NCBI RefSeq assembly: GCF_000148725.1
Contig: NZ_GL476320.1
Location: 998,402 to 1,041,768, forward strand
Direction of reading: 5' to 3'
DNA: 43,367 bases
DNA from: Roseibium sp. TrichSKD4
Lineage (GTDB): Bacteria; Pseudomonadota; Alphaproteobacteria; Rhizobiales; Stappiaceae
A program made the translations under genes and the position numbers. The first letter of the stretch is position 1. Each line of letters starts with the position of its first letter. This document shows positions 14,828 through 23,332 of this stretch, piece after piece. The notes below the pieces were generated by a model. The model searched no databases. It was given only the letters and a program-made list of their open reading frames with translations, and had not been told where the DNA came from.

Positions 14828-16666
14828 ATGGCTATCAAGGCTCCGTATACGGACCTTCAGATCAAGAAGGCGCCATCTGGTTTTTATGAGGGCTACAGCA
14901 TACCCATAGCCCTGATAAGCAAGTTCTCAATGGCCTTGTTGGTCATATGGGCATTGCTTTGGCCAGCAAACGCAAACGGCGTTTTGGGCAGTGTCAACGG
15001 GATGCTGCTGCAGGGCTTTAACAGCTTCTACATCGTCATTGTGGGGCTGTTTGCGTTCTTTCTGGCCGTGCTCGCAATCTTGCCCCAAAGCGGCAAAAGG
15101 CTAATGGGCCGTGAAGGCGAAAAACCGGAGTTTTCGACGTTTTCCTGGTTCTCCATGATGTTTGGGGCTGGCCTCGGTGTCGGTCTTATGGTGTTTGCAA
15201 CCGCGGAACCGCTTGGTCTGTGGGGCTCCAATCCGCTTACAGTGTCAGGTGCTGTTGCGGGCAACACTGAAGAGGCTCTTACAAGCGGTTTTCGGTATAC
15301 GTTCCTGCACTACGGCTTCCATGCTTGGGCCATCTATGTCGTTACCGGGCTCTCACTGGCATATTACGCCTACACGCGCGACATGCCTTTGACTATTCGT
15401 TCTGCCTTAACGCCATTGTTTGGCAAATACGTCAACGGCCTGTTTGGTCATATCGTTGATATATTGGGTGTGGTTGCGACCATCCTCGGTGTTTCCGTGA
15501 CCATTGGCTTCGGCGTTAGCCAGTTCATTGACGGGATGTACGCGATCACCGGAATGGACTGGATGATGGATCTATCAGGAGAAGCTCCGAAGCCAGGAAC
15601 TGTCGGTCTAATTGTCGGGCTTGTCACAATTATGGGGCTTTCCATCATTTCAGCCGTTTCTGGCGTTGGGCGCGGGGTCAAGTACCTTTCGAACCTCAAC
15701 TTGGTTCTCTCTCTGATCCTGTTGCTGACCTTTGTGATCTTCGGATCATTCCTGTTTGCCATGACAACTTATGCGACGTCTCTGGTCGATTACCTGATCC
15801 ATTTTGCGCAGATGTCCTTCGGGGCTTACGGGCCATTGTCACTGGAAGCCTATACGGCTTCTCTGCCTGCTGCAGCCCAGCCCCTAGCGAATGAACTCTA
15901 TTCGGGCGCGACCAATGCCTGGGGATCTTTTGCAAGTTTCCAGTCAGGTTTGACCGGTGCAGCAGCTGAATTGCCTGCAGACGTTCAGCAAGCGGCTTAT
16001 GCTGCTGGAAATGAAGGTCGCCAATTTGGTTGGCAATCAGGCTGGACGACATTCTATTGGGCATGGTGGATTGCGTTTTCTCCGTTTGTTGGTCTCTTTC
16101 TGGCCCGCATCTCCAAAGGCCGAACTGTTCGCGAATTCATCTTCGGCTGTGTAATTGCACCTGCACTTGTGTGTTTTGCTTGGATGACCATCCTCGGCGG
16201 AACCGCAATTGATCTGGAGCTGACAGGTTCTGCCGGTGGCAGCATCATTGCTGCATCGAACACGGCAAAACTGTTCGTCACACTTGAACAGATGATTTCG
16301 GGAGGTTTCCTCTCTGCAATTACCATCATGTGTGTTGTTCTGATCCTGACGTTTTTGGTGACCTCGGCAGATTCTGGCATTCTTGTGATGAACACGATCA
16401 TGTCCGGTGGGGAGCAGGAGACAGGTATCAAGCACCGCATTGTCTGGGGTGTGATCCTGACACTTGTGATCGGAACACTTCTGGTCGCTGGAAAAACACA
16501 AGGTGGTGCTGATCCGATGGAAGCGCTCAAGAGTGCTATGATCATTGGAGCCCTGCCATTTACGATGGTCATGGGACTGATGTGCATTTCCCTGGCGAAG
16601 GCCATCTATCGGGACGGCCTTCGCGAAAAACACGCAGAGGCGGCAGTTGGACAACCTGCCGAATAA
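14828..16666 (+). CDS. BCCT-family transporter (betaine/choline/carnitine type)
   Basis: This 612-residue protein has about twelve membrane helices and the BCCT signature around W406 (WTTFYWAWWIAFSPFVG then FLARISKGRTVREF). The glycine-rich helix reads GAGLGVGL at residues 113-120, where BetP has GMGIG and CaiT has GMGID; glycine at the last position favours ion-coupled uptake over exchange. An unusually long, alanine-rich segment of about 75 residues (roughly 330-405) separates two helices and should face the periplasm. A strong binding site GGGAGGGG precedes the ATG. It probably imports a quaternary or tertiary amine that the surrounding enzymes degrade. Confidence 0.9.
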   Translation: MAIKAPYTDLQIKKAPSGFYEGYSIPIALISKFSMALLVIWALLWPANANGVLGSVNGMLLQGFNSFYIVIVGLFAFFLAVLAILPQSGKRLMGREGEKPEFSTFSWFSMMFGAGLGVGLMVFATAEPLGLWGSNPLTVSGAVAGNTEEALTSGFRYTFLHYGFHAWAIYVVTGLSLAYYAYTRDMPLTIRSALTPLFGKYVNGLFGHIVDILGVVATILGVSVTIGFGVSQFIDGMYAITGMDWMMDLSGEAPKPGTVGLIVGLVTIMGLSIISAVSGVGRGVKYLSNLNLVLSLILLLTFVIFGSFLFAMTTYATSLVDYLIHFAQMSFGAYGPLSLEAYTASLPAAAQPLANELYSGATNAWGSFASFQSGLTGAAAELPADVQQAAYAAGNEGRQFGWQSGWTTFYWAWWIAFSPFVGLFLARISKGRTVREFIFGCVIAPALVCFAWMTILGGTAIDLELTGSAGGSIIAASNTAKLFVTLEQMISGGFLSAITIMCVVLILTFLVTSADSGILVMNTIMSGGEQETGIKHRIVWGVILTLVIGTLLVAGKTQGGADPMEALKSAMIIGALPFTMVMGLMCISLAKAIYRDGLREKHAEAAVGQPAE

Positions 16667-16675
16667 AAAAAGAAT

Positions 16676-16703
16676 GCTCTCCCGGACCTTGTTTCGGGAG
16701 AGC
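16676..16703. terminator. Strong hairpin after the BCCT gene
   Basis: GCTCTCCCG and CGGGAGAGC form a nine-base perfect stem around a ten-base loop, right after the BCCT stop. On the plus strand no T-run follows, so it may only reduce read-through into the next gene. On the minus strand the stem is followed by ATTC and seven Ts, so it would terminate antisense transcripts. Confidence 0.6.
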
Positions 16704-16734
16704 GCTCCGTGTCTTCAAACCTGTAGGCTCGTTC

Positions 16735-18438
16735 ATGACCAAGTTGGCAGAGCATCATTTCAAGGTTGAGCGCCGCTCCCCGAAGGTCGTCATGCGATTG
16801 AAACGTATGGGATCGTTTCATCAATGCCGTCTGTCCTTCATGAGAACCCTACTGCGACGTTTGAAACGGGACGGGTGGTGTTTTGAGCGTCCGGTGTTTT
16901 CAATTGATGAGACTGGAACAGGGGTCGCTGTATATTCAGGAATTGGACCTGAGCGAACCTACAGTTTGGTCTGTTTTGCGCATGACCTACCGGCAGACCA
17001 GAGATCCGATCGTGTTATCGCAGAAGCCTGGGATGCAACATTCACACTATTTGATGGAACGCCTGACACGGACGACATAGCGCGCTTGTCCAAAAACGTC
17101 CCCAAGCAGGAAGCAGGGCGGATTTCACAAAGCGAACTGACGCTTGCGCGGGCCAATCGGTCGGTCCGCCTGTTTGATTATGTGGTTGAGCGATTGGCAT
17201 CGGGCAGTCAACCTGATCCTGAAATGGTCACCGACGTTGGCTATCTGATGCGAACAACCGCCGTTTATGGCTCGGGAAAGTTTGGCGCAGCGGACCGCGA
17301 AACCCTGGCGGACCGGGCAGAATTCTCAGGAGCCTTTCAGCCAGAAATGCTGAGCGTCTATCTGATCCGTGCCTTTGTTCTTGATCTTGTGGAGCATCTT
17401 GCCAAATTGCGGGCACCGGAAACGGCTGTCACTATCACCCCGGCTCTTCGCCGGCGATTTGGTGTCGGAAATTCAACTGGCCTGGGCATGGCGCCATTCA
17501 TCGTCAACCATCCGGTTCTTTTGAACAATTGGATCAATGCTCGCGAAGAAGCACTTGCCCGTGTTTGTTCGTTGTCGAAGGCCACTTTGCAGGAACAGTC
17601 GACATTCCGAGAACTGGTGAAACGAGCCAGTAAAAATGTCGATGAATGGCGCTCCGCACACCCTGTTCAGATTCAAAAACTTCATGATCTGAAAGCAGAC
17701 ATGGAGATGTTGGATCAACATCTTTCGAAGGGGGGCTTGTCCCGGGAGCAGCCATGGTCAGCGCTTTGTAATTGGGCGGAAGAAACGCTTTCAGTTGAAG
17801 GGCAAGAATATCTGATTTCGTTGATGCTAGAACCCTACGGGGCCATTGTCGACGATCTGGTCGAGACTATGGGAGCTGATGAAACCAGCGTTTTTGCCAT
17901 TCGAGGGGGCATGTCGATTGAGCGCCTCAAATCAATCCTTGAGACCACTTACGACTGGGCATTGAAAACCGACTGGCGAAATGCTGCGTGCAGGGCGCGT
18001 GTTTGGTACGTGTCGGAGGAAAAACTAGAACCGCGATTGGGGGAGCGGTTTGCAGAACCGGTTGAGCCTTATGAACAGCCGCTCGCGCCGGGGAGGGATG
18101 CGGCCAATCTCTACCAAGACTTACGCGAATGGAATGGCAACGAAACTGTCGCGGAGTTTCTCGCGCAACATGTCGAGCACCGCCATATTGTTCGCAGGGC
18201 ACAAATCGCTGATCGTTTTCCCTATGCAGAAATTCGCGACAACACTATCGCATCTGATCTGATGCCGATTGACCTGCTTCGCTGCAAACTCAGCTTTTTC
18301 GGTGCGACACATTTTGATCCGCGATCTGACAGGTGGGTCCGGATCAACATGTTCCGAGATGCGCCGTTTCCAAACGAACTGGCGGATGTCGATGAAGATA
18401 ACTGGTCCTATCCGCAGCTGGAGGAGGGAATTGCATGA
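16735..18438 (+). CDS. Conserved protein of unknown function in the LysR-linked operon
   Basis: I do not recognise a domain. From the ATG at 16735 the protein has 567 residues, is soluble by composition, and has no signal peptide or membrane segment. Notable stretches are FSIDETGTGVAVYSGIG near residue 60 and GVGNSTGLGMAPFIVNHP near residue 245, a glycine-rich patch that could bind a ligand, and acidic C-terminal residues. An in-frame extension to 16582 overlaps the BCCT gene and has no support. Its stop overlaps the DUF3726 gene (ATGA), and an Ldh-type oxidoreductase follows, so the three are probably made together. It could be an enzyme of a catabolic step not yet described or a partner of the oxidoreductase. 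Confidence 0.75.
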   Translation: MTKLAEHHFKVERRSPKVVMRLKRMGSFHQCRLSFMRTLLRRLKRDGWCFERPVFSIDETGTGVAVYSGIGPERTYSLVCFAHDLPADQRSDRVIAEAWDATFTLFDGTPDTDDIARLSKNVPKQEAGRISQSELTLARANRSVRLFDYVVERLASGSQPDPEMVTDVGYLMRTTAVYGSGKFGAADRETLADRAEFSGAFQPEMLSVYLIRAFVLDLVEHLAKLRAPETAVTITPALRRRFGVGNSTGLGMAPFIVNHPVLLNNWINAREEALARVCSLSKATLQEQSTFRELVKRASKNVDEWRSAHPVQIQKLHDLKADMEMLDQHLSKGGLSREQPWSALCNWAEETLSVEGQEYLISLMLEPYGAIVDDLVETMGADETSVFAIRGGMSIERLKSILETTYDWALKTDWRNAACRARVWYVSEEKLEPRLGERFAEPVEPYEQPLAPGRDAANLYQDLREWNGNETVAEFLAQHVEHRHIVRRAQIADRFPYAEIRDNTIASDLMPIDLLRCKLSFFGATHFDPRSDRWVRINMFRDAPFPNELADVDEDNWSYPQLEEGIA

Positions 18439-19085
18439 GGACCTCCCTCAACGAAGTGGAAACAATGGCAAAGCGTGCCTGTAGAGGCGCCGGACTACCT
18501 TGGGGTATTGCAGAAGAAACTGGGAAGGCTGCCCGTTGGTTGGCTATTCATGGCTTTGATGCCGTGGGAACGATTGGAGACGTGCTTCAATTTCATGATC
18601 ATGTGGACCACTCGGCGCTTTCGCCAGACACAGAAGGTGTCAATTGGATCGCTTCTGGTGGCCTAATTTCTCCGCTAATGGCGGGCACCGCTCTGTGTGA
18701 TCATGCTGAGCGATTAACTGGTCAAAACGAAATTGTAATGGCGAACGTAGCCTACCCTATTGTTCTACTATCGTTTTCAGCAATAGCTGCAAAAGAACTA
18801 AACCGACCTATAGAAGTGCAATGGGAAAACGTAAGCACCGTTGTTCTTGGTGACGAATTGTCTATTGCGGGCAATTATACTGACCTAACACTCACCGATT
18901 CAGGCCAAATCCGCTGCGTGTTGGCTTCACCCAAACAAAGTGCTCGCAAGAAGCTGGACACAGGTTGTGAAACAACTGAGGTCGCCTGGCATCGGCTTAA
19001 TTATTACGCACAAAGAACTTACGCGCCGGCGACAGAAGCGTCTCGGCTTGCTGGCGCTGGTGCAGGATCTAATGACAACGATTAG
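18435..19085 (+). CDS. DUF3726 family protein
   Basis: This 216-residue protein starts with MRTSLNEVETMAKRACRGAG, followed by GIAEETGKAARWLAIHGFD; that pattern and length fit DUF3726, a family with no assigned function that I know of. No transmembrane segment or cofactor motif is evident. It is coupled to the upstream unknown protein by an ATGA overlap and lies 14 bases before an Ldh-family gene, an association that suggests a shared multi-subunit enzyme or pathway. The assignment rests on recognition of the N-terminal pattern. Confidence 0.7.
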   Translation: MRTSLNEVETMAKRACRGAGLPWGIAEETGKAARWLAIHGFDAVGTIGDVLQFHDHVDHSALSPDTEGVNWIASGGLISPLMAGTALCDHAERLTGQNEIVMANVAYPIVLLSFSAIAAKELNRPIEVQWENVSTVVLGDELSIAGNYTDLTLTDSGQIRCVLASPKQSARKKLDTGCETTEVAWHRLNYYAQRTYAPATEASRLAGAGAGSNDND

Positions 19086-19099
19086 CTGTAGGTTTCTGG

Positions 19100-20107
19100 A
19101 TGACTGAAATGGTCAAAATAACGTTCGATGAAATTCAAGAGCTCGCCTTTCGAGCGCTCGTTTCTGCTGGGACATCTGAAGAAAACGCAAGTCCTCTAGC
19201 TCTTGCCACGGCCTGGACTGAAGTTGACGGAATTGCGAGCCACGGTCTGGCCTACATCCCAATTTATTGTGAGCATGTTCAATGCGGAAAGGTTGATGGA
19301 CAGGCGGTGCCGGTCTTGTCCCAAACCGCGCCCGCTGTGATCACAGTGGACGCGGCAACTGGATTTGCACATCCTGCCATCAAGGTCGGTTCGGAAAAAC
19401 TGATTGAGACAGCCCGATCACAGGGTGTTGCGGTTCTCGCGATTCGAAACTCCTATAATTGTGGTGTACTTGGTTTTCACACCGAAGTTTTGGCTAAAAA
19501 AGGACTTTTGGGAATCGGATTTACAAATGCACCGGCTTCCATTGCCCCAGTTGGCGGGCGCAGACCGGTTGTCGGAACAAACCCGTTTTCCATCGCTGCA
19601 CCGGATAAACAGGGCGAGGTAGCAATCCTGATTGACCAAAGTGCAAGTGTTATTGCCAAAAGCGAAATCATGAAACACGCCCGCGAAGGGCTTCCCATTC
19701 CCTCTGAATGGGCTCTCGACCCGGACGGACAACCGACAACCAATCCAGAAATCGCGCTCAAGGGGTCGATGGCACCAGCTGGAGGATACAAGGGGGTAGG
19801 TGTGGCCCTGCTGGTTGAACTCATGGCCGCGGCGATGACCGGCGCAACGCTAGGTGCGAACGCAAGCCCGTTTTCCGGCACTAAAGGCGGTCCACCTAAA
19901 ACTGGTCAGTTCTTCATGGCAATTGATCCGAGCGCAACGTCTGGAAACGCCTTCGTTGAACGCATCGGTGCTCTTGTTGACGAAATGCGCGACCAGCCGG
20001 GAGTTCGGGTTCCCGGAGACGGGCGCAAGGCGGCTCGCCGGCGAAACCTGCGGGATGGAGTGGAGGTCAATCGGTCTACCATTGAGCGAATAAACGGGTT
20101 TCTCTAA
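19100..20107 (+). CDS. Ldh-family (malate/L-lactate/DpkA-type) oxidoreductase
   Basis: This 335-residue protein belongs to the malate/L-lactate dehydrogenase family that is unrelated to classical Rossmann LDHs and includes DpkA ketimine reductases. It has the family SHG motif (GIASHGLAYIP, about residue 51), NSYNCGVLGFH near residue 116, GGRRPVVGTNPFSIAAP near residue 153 and the C-terminal GGYKGVGVALLVELM segment. Members reduce 2-oxo acids or cyclic imino acids such as pyrroline-2-carboxylate with NAD(P)H. In an operon with a BCCT carrier and an aldehyde dehydrogenase, a cyclic imine from a proline- or pipecolate-type betaine is one option. No terminator is visible after it. Confidence 0.87.
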   Translation: MTEMVKITFDEIQELAFRALVSAGTSEENASPLALATAWTEVDGIASHGLAYIPIYCEHVQCGKVDGQAVPVLSQTAPAVITVDAATGFAHPAIKVGSEKLIETARSQGVAVLAIRNSYNCGVLGFHTEVLAKKGLLGIGFTNAPASIAPVGGRRPVVGTNPFSIAAPDKQGEVAILIDQSASVIAKSEIMKHAREGLPIPSEWALDPDGQPTTNPEIALKGSMAPAGGYKGVGVALLVELMAAAMTGATLGANASPFSGTKGGPPKTGQFFMAIDPSATSGNAFVERIGALVDEMRDQPGVRVPGDGRKAARRRNLRDGVEVNRSTIERINGFL

Positions 20108-20134
20108 AGGAGCACGCTGAGAAATCCGCTGAAG

Positions 20135-20768
20135 TCAGATTTTTGTTCGGACGATTTTATTTGCGCGGAAAATCTCAGTGCGAGCCCGCTCGAGATTGAG
20201 GCGGTTCGCCTCCAAACCAGCACGTTCCATTTCTGCCTTTAGTGGCACTTGGAAAATTTGGGTCCGGGCAAATTGCCGTTCTTGGCGAAATGGTTCGGCA
20301 ATCAACGGGGTAAAATCGTCTGGGACGTTGTTCTTTCTCAAGCAGAGGCGTCATGGACAATCGCTATCGAAGGAAAGATCTAAAGCTGTACCGAATTTTT
20401 CAAGCAGTCGATATGCCCAGCCAACCATGAGGTCGGCCTCATGATGTCCTGGATCTATACGGCTTCCTGTAGTTTTTGCTGCTGTGACGAGATCACCGAT
20501 CATATCATTCATGCGGTCGATTTCCGCTTTGAACAGTGCTTTAAGAGCTTCTTATTTCGTCACTTTCCAATTTCTTCGAAACCTCAGTCCTGCGAGCATC
20601 GTATTCAGGCGACGCGCCATATATCGTGCTCGATAGTGATCGGATTGTCTCAAGCTGAATGACAGCTTCTGGTTAAGGTTCGATTGCGAAACCCCTACAC
20701 GAAGTCGGGGACGCCAATACCAGATGTTTCCCCGACGCTGAAGATTTGGAACGTTATGTCGACTAGCC
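20135..20768 (-). pseudogene. Tyrosine recombinase (phage-type integrase) remnant, 5' part only
   Basis: Read from 20768 on the minus strand in one frame, the translation gives RHNVPNLQRRGNIWYW, then LNQKLSFSLRQSD, YMARRLNTMLAG, EIDRMNDMIGDLV, HHEADLMVGWAYRLLEKFG, NNVPDDFTPLIAEPF and LNLERARTEIFRAN. This is the N-terminal and core-binding part of integrases common in Rhodobacteraceae. The frame is broken by TAA at 20552-20554 and a TGA near 20360, and it ends at a stop at 20135 without the catalytic domain. The IS66 element abuts its first codons. It marks an old integration event next to the catabolic island. Confidence 0.75.
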
Positions 20769-20796
20769 GTGAGCGTTCGGTATTCCCGCTCTGACG
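20769..20796 (+). repeat. Left terminal inverted repeat of the IS66 element
   Basis: This end aligns with the reverse complement of the right end in three blocks: GTGA-CGT-CGG, then CGCTCTG, then CG, with mismatches between them. It abuts the broken integrase reading frame. Confidence 0.65.
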
Positions 20797-20832
20797 GGGA
20801 GCGCAGTGGGGTGATAATGTCCATTTTCGTTA

Positions 20833-21240
20833 ATGGACATTGTGAGGCACATTTTGGGTACGAAGAAGGGCAGCAAGAAGCGGTTTTGGTCGGATGACGA
20901 GAAGCGGTCGATCTGTTTGCAGGCCAGAGTGCCGGGGGTTTCGGTTGCGCAGGTTGCGCGCCGCTCTGCGATGAATGCGAACCTGATCCACAACTGGCTG
21001 CGTGATGAGCGGTTTGCGCCAGAAGACAGCGATTGCGTCCTTGATGGAGCGGCGTTTCTACCAGTGGAGATAGAGGGCCCGCAGGCCGCACCAGGCCACC
21101 AGATCGCGGCGCTTGCCTCGGATATGCCGTTGTCGGCTCAGCGGGTTGATATCACGCTGTCGGACGGGCGGCGGGTATTGGTGGAAGGGACGACGGCGCT
21201 GCCGACGGTGCTGGCTTTGGTTGAAGGTCTAATGCCGTGA
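20833..21240 (+). CDS. tnpA: IS66 accessory protein TnpA
   Basis: This 135-residue protein has an N-terminal HTH of the IS66 TnpA/IS3-like type ([14 protein letters not shown], then [20 protein letters not shown]). It is the first of the three genes needed for IS66 transposition and overlaps tnpB by four bases (GTGA), indicating coupled translation. The start ATG follows the left terminal repeat by about 35 bases. Confidence 0.9.
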   Translation: MDIVRHILGTKKGSKKRFWSDDEKRSICLQARVPGVSVAQVARRSAMNANLIHNWLRDERFAPEDSDCVLDGAAFLPVEIEGPQAAPGHQIAALASDMPLSAQRVDITLSDGRRVLVEGTTALPTVLALVEGLMP

Positions 21241-21584
21241 TCCCCGTGCCGTCCAACGCGCGGGTTTGGCTGGCTGCCGGGGTGACGGACATGCGGCGCG
21301 GGTTCAACACTTTGGCGGCTCAGGCGGAGAAGGTTCTGGAGCTTGAACCCTATTCTGGACATCTGTTTGTGTTCCGGGGACGGCGCGGTGATCTGCTGAA
21401 GATCATCTGGTGGGATCGACAGGGCGCATGCCTGTTCAGCAAGCGCCTTGAGAAGGGCCGGTTTGTTTGGCCTGCTGCGAAGGACGGTAAGGTCAGCGTG
21501 ACGCCCGCGCAATTGTCGATGTTGCTTGAAGGCATAGACTGGCGGATGCCGCAAAAAACATGGCGGCCCCTGAGCGTCGGATAG
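21237..21584 (+). CDS. tnpB: IS66 Orf2-family protein TnpB
   Basis: This 115-residue protein shows the conserved TnpB pattern: [38 protein letters not shown] and a C-terminal [14 protein letters not shown]. It is the usual second gene of IS66 elements; its role in transposition is known to be essential in some members but is not mechanistically defined. It starts with GTG or ATC-adjacent codons overlapping tnpA and is complete. Confidence 0.92.
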   Translation: MIPVPSNARVWLAAGVTDMRRGFNTLAAQAEKVLELEPYSGHLFVFRGRRGDLLKIIWWDRQGACLFSKRLEKGRFVWPAAKDGKVSVTPAQLSMLLEGIDWRMPQKTWRPLSVG

Positions 21585-21653
21585 GCCAATATATTGGCGT
21601 TTGCGCGCCTCTCGGGATTCAACTTACGCCCTTGATCTGATATAAGATCGAAG

Positions 21654-23180
21654 ATGCTGAAGGACCTTGATATCACCCCGGAGGACCCCGCCGAATTGAG
21701 GGCGGTGAACCGCCTTCTGGCCGACGAGGTCAAGGCTCTGAGCCTCAAGGTCGAGCAGCTTCAACACCAGTTGCACGGGGCCAATCGGCATCGGTTCGGC
21801 TCCAAGTCTGAGGGTCTGGATCAGCTCAATCTCGATCTGCTCGAGGACGCCGAGATTGTTGAGGCCGCTGAAGACCAGGCAAAACAGCCCGCCCCGTCGC
21901 AGGAGGGAGTTGATCCAAAGCCGAAGCGCAAACACAGCCGCAAGCCCTTGCCGGATCATCTGGATCGGGAAGACGAGGAGCTCTCTCCCGGTGATGAATG
22001 CGGTCGTTGTGGTGGCAACTTGCGCACCCTGGGTGAGGATGTCACCGAAGAGTTGGAATACGTGCCGGGACGCTTCAAGGTGAAGCGGATCATCCGGCCC
22101 CGCAAAGCCTGTTCATGGTGCGAGGCGATTGTGCAAGCGCCGCTGCCATCGCGCCCCATTGAGCGTGGGCGGCCCGGACCGGGATTGTTGGCCCATGTTC
22201 TGGTAAGCAAATATGCCGATCATTTACCCCTCTATCGCCTGAGCCAGATCTTTGCCCGTGAAGGCGTCGATCTGGACCGCTCGACCATGGCCGACTGGGT
22301 TGGTCGCTCGACGGCCCTGCTGGAACCTCTTGCCGATGCCATCGGACGGATGGTGCGGCAAGGACCTGCGCTTTTTGCCGACGATACGCCCATCAAAATG
22401 CTGGCCCCCGGCAACAAGAAGACCAAAACGGCGCGGGTCTGGACCTATGTGCGGGATGAGCGTGCCTGGTCTGGCCAATCGCCACCCTGTGCATGGTATC
22501 AGTTCACGGTGGATCGCAAAGGAGAGCATCCCGTTGCTCATTTGTCGGGATACAAGGGCTGGGTCCATGCGGATGGATATTCCGGGTTCAACGGTGTGTT
22601 CGGTGACGACAAAGCCGATGAGATGGCCTGCATGGCGCATGTACGACGCAAGTTCGTGGATGTCTTCTCCTCGCAGGGCAGCGCCATTGCCGAAGAAGTC
22701 ATCCGCCGGATTGCTGAGCTTTACGCTATCGAGAAAGAGATCAGGGGCATGCCCCCCGAAGACCGCGCTACCATCCGGCAGGCTAGGGCAAAACCGATCT
22801 TTGACGCCTTGGAAGAATGGTTGCAGACGCAATTGCCCAAAATCTCGGGAAAGTCACCACTCGCGCAGGCCATCCGCTATGCCTTGGGCCGAATGCCGAA
22901 AGCACGCCCATACCTTGAGCTCGGCCATCTGGAATTGGATAACAACACCGCCGAGCGCGCCGTTAAACCCGTCGCCATCGGACGCAAAAATTGGATGTTC
23001 TCAGGCTCCCAAGGCGGCGGCAAAGCCATGGCTATCGCTTATACCCTGATCGAAACGGCCAAGCTCAACGGTGTTGACCCTCAGGCCTGGCTGACCTGGG
23101 TCCTCGGTCAAGTCGCCGACCACAAAATCACACGCCTCGACGAACTTCTGCCCTGGCGTTACGCTGCTCAGGCAGCGTAA
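21654..23180 (+). CDS. tnpC: IS66 transposase TnpC (DDE)
   Basis: This 508-residue transposase has an N-terminal coiled-coil/leucine-rich segment ([18 protein letters not shown]), a zinc-ribbon region with CGRCGGN and CSWC pairs, and the DDE core with [23 protein letters not shown] and [12 protein letters not shown]. The C-terminal [16 protein letters not shown] segment is the IS66 C-terminal motif. It is full length and has no internal stop, so the element may be active. Confidence 0.95.
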   Translation: MLKDLDITPEDPAELRAVNRLLADEVKALSLKVEQLQHQLHGANRHRFGSKSEGLDQLNLDLLEDAEIVEAAEDQAKQPAPSQEGVDPKPKRKHSRKPLPDHLDREDEELSPGDECGRCGGNLRTLGEDVTEELEYVPGRFKVKRIIRPRKACSWCEAIVQAPLPSRPIERGRPGPGLLAHVLVSKYADHLPLYRLSQIFAREGVDLDRSTMADWVGRSTALLEPLADAIGRMVRQGPALFADDTPIKMLAPGNKKTKTARVWTYVRDERAWSGQSPPCAWYQFTVDRKGEHPVAHLSGYKGWVHADGYSGFNGVFGDDKADEMACMAHVRRKFVDVFSSQGSAIAEEVIRRIAELYAIEKEIRGMPPEDRATIRQARAKPIFDALEEWLQTQLPKISGKSPLAQAIRYALGRMPKARPYLELGHLELDNNTAERAVKPVAIGRKNWMFSGSQGGGKAMAIAYTLIETAKLNGVDPQAWLTWVLGQVADHKITRLDELLPWRYAAQAA

Positions 23181-23198
23181 CAGGCCGCATCGGTGTCG

Positions 23199-23226
23199 CG
23201 CCAGAGCGCCTTCGCCGGACGGTCAC
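23199..23226 (-). repeat. Right terminal inverted repeat of the IS66 element
   Basis: Read on the minus strand it begins GTGACCGTCCGG and continues to CGCTCTGGCG, matching the left end in the same blocks and spacing. It lies about 20-45 bases after the tnpC stop. Confidence 0.65.
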
Positions 23227-23281
23227 TTTGTTGCGCCATTTCAAGCAAATTGATGGGTCCTGGCCCTAGCGTCACATACAA

Positions 23282-23308
23282 AAAAGGCGACCCCAAAGGC
23301 CGCCTTTT
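23282..23308 (-). terminator. Rho-independent terminator of the binding-protein gene
   Basis: AAAAGGCG and CGCCTTTT pair, with an extra CC/GG pair inside and a small A-rich loop. On the minus strand the stem is followed by a T-run, about 25 bases after the stop of the substrate-binding protein gene. Confidence 0.75.
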
Positions 23309-23332
23309 CCATACTATGACACCAAAGTTGGA

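Larger units (their letters stand above)
20769..23226 (+). mobile_element. IS66-family insertion sequence, apparently intact
   Basis: The element carries tnpA, tnpB and tnpC in the usual IS66 order and is bounded by imperfect inverted repeats beginning GTGAGCGTTCGG on the left and GTGACCGTCCGG on the right, both followed by CGCTCTG at the same distance. IS66 elements usually make an 8-base target duplication, but the flanks here (GACTAGCC and TTTGTTGC) do not match. Either the outer boundary lies slightly elsewhere or the element has taken part in a deletion or recombination. All three reading frames look open. Confidence 0.85.

Noticed and set aside
16037-16654. Long minus-strand open frames opposite the BCCT gene
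   Set aside because: They mirror a well-supported membrane protein gene, are rich in Cys, His and Arg as shadows usually are, and have no family pattern.
20178-20444. Small plus-strand open frame between the Ldh gene and the IS66 element
   Set aside because: The minus strand of the same stretch gives a recognisable integrase sequence, so the plus-strand frame is not a gene.
22252-23049. A 265-codon second-frame open reading inside tnpC
   Set aside because: It is a shadow of the conserved IS66 transposase and is rich in Arg, Pro and Cys without any known pattern.
20761-23234. Target site duplication of the IS66 element
   Set aside because: The eight bases on either side, GACTAGCC and TTTGTTGC, do not match, so no duplication is claimed.
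23227-23281. Possible tRNA or attachment site next to the IS66 right end
   Set aside because: No cloverleaf can be drawn and there is no matching copy near the integrase remnant.
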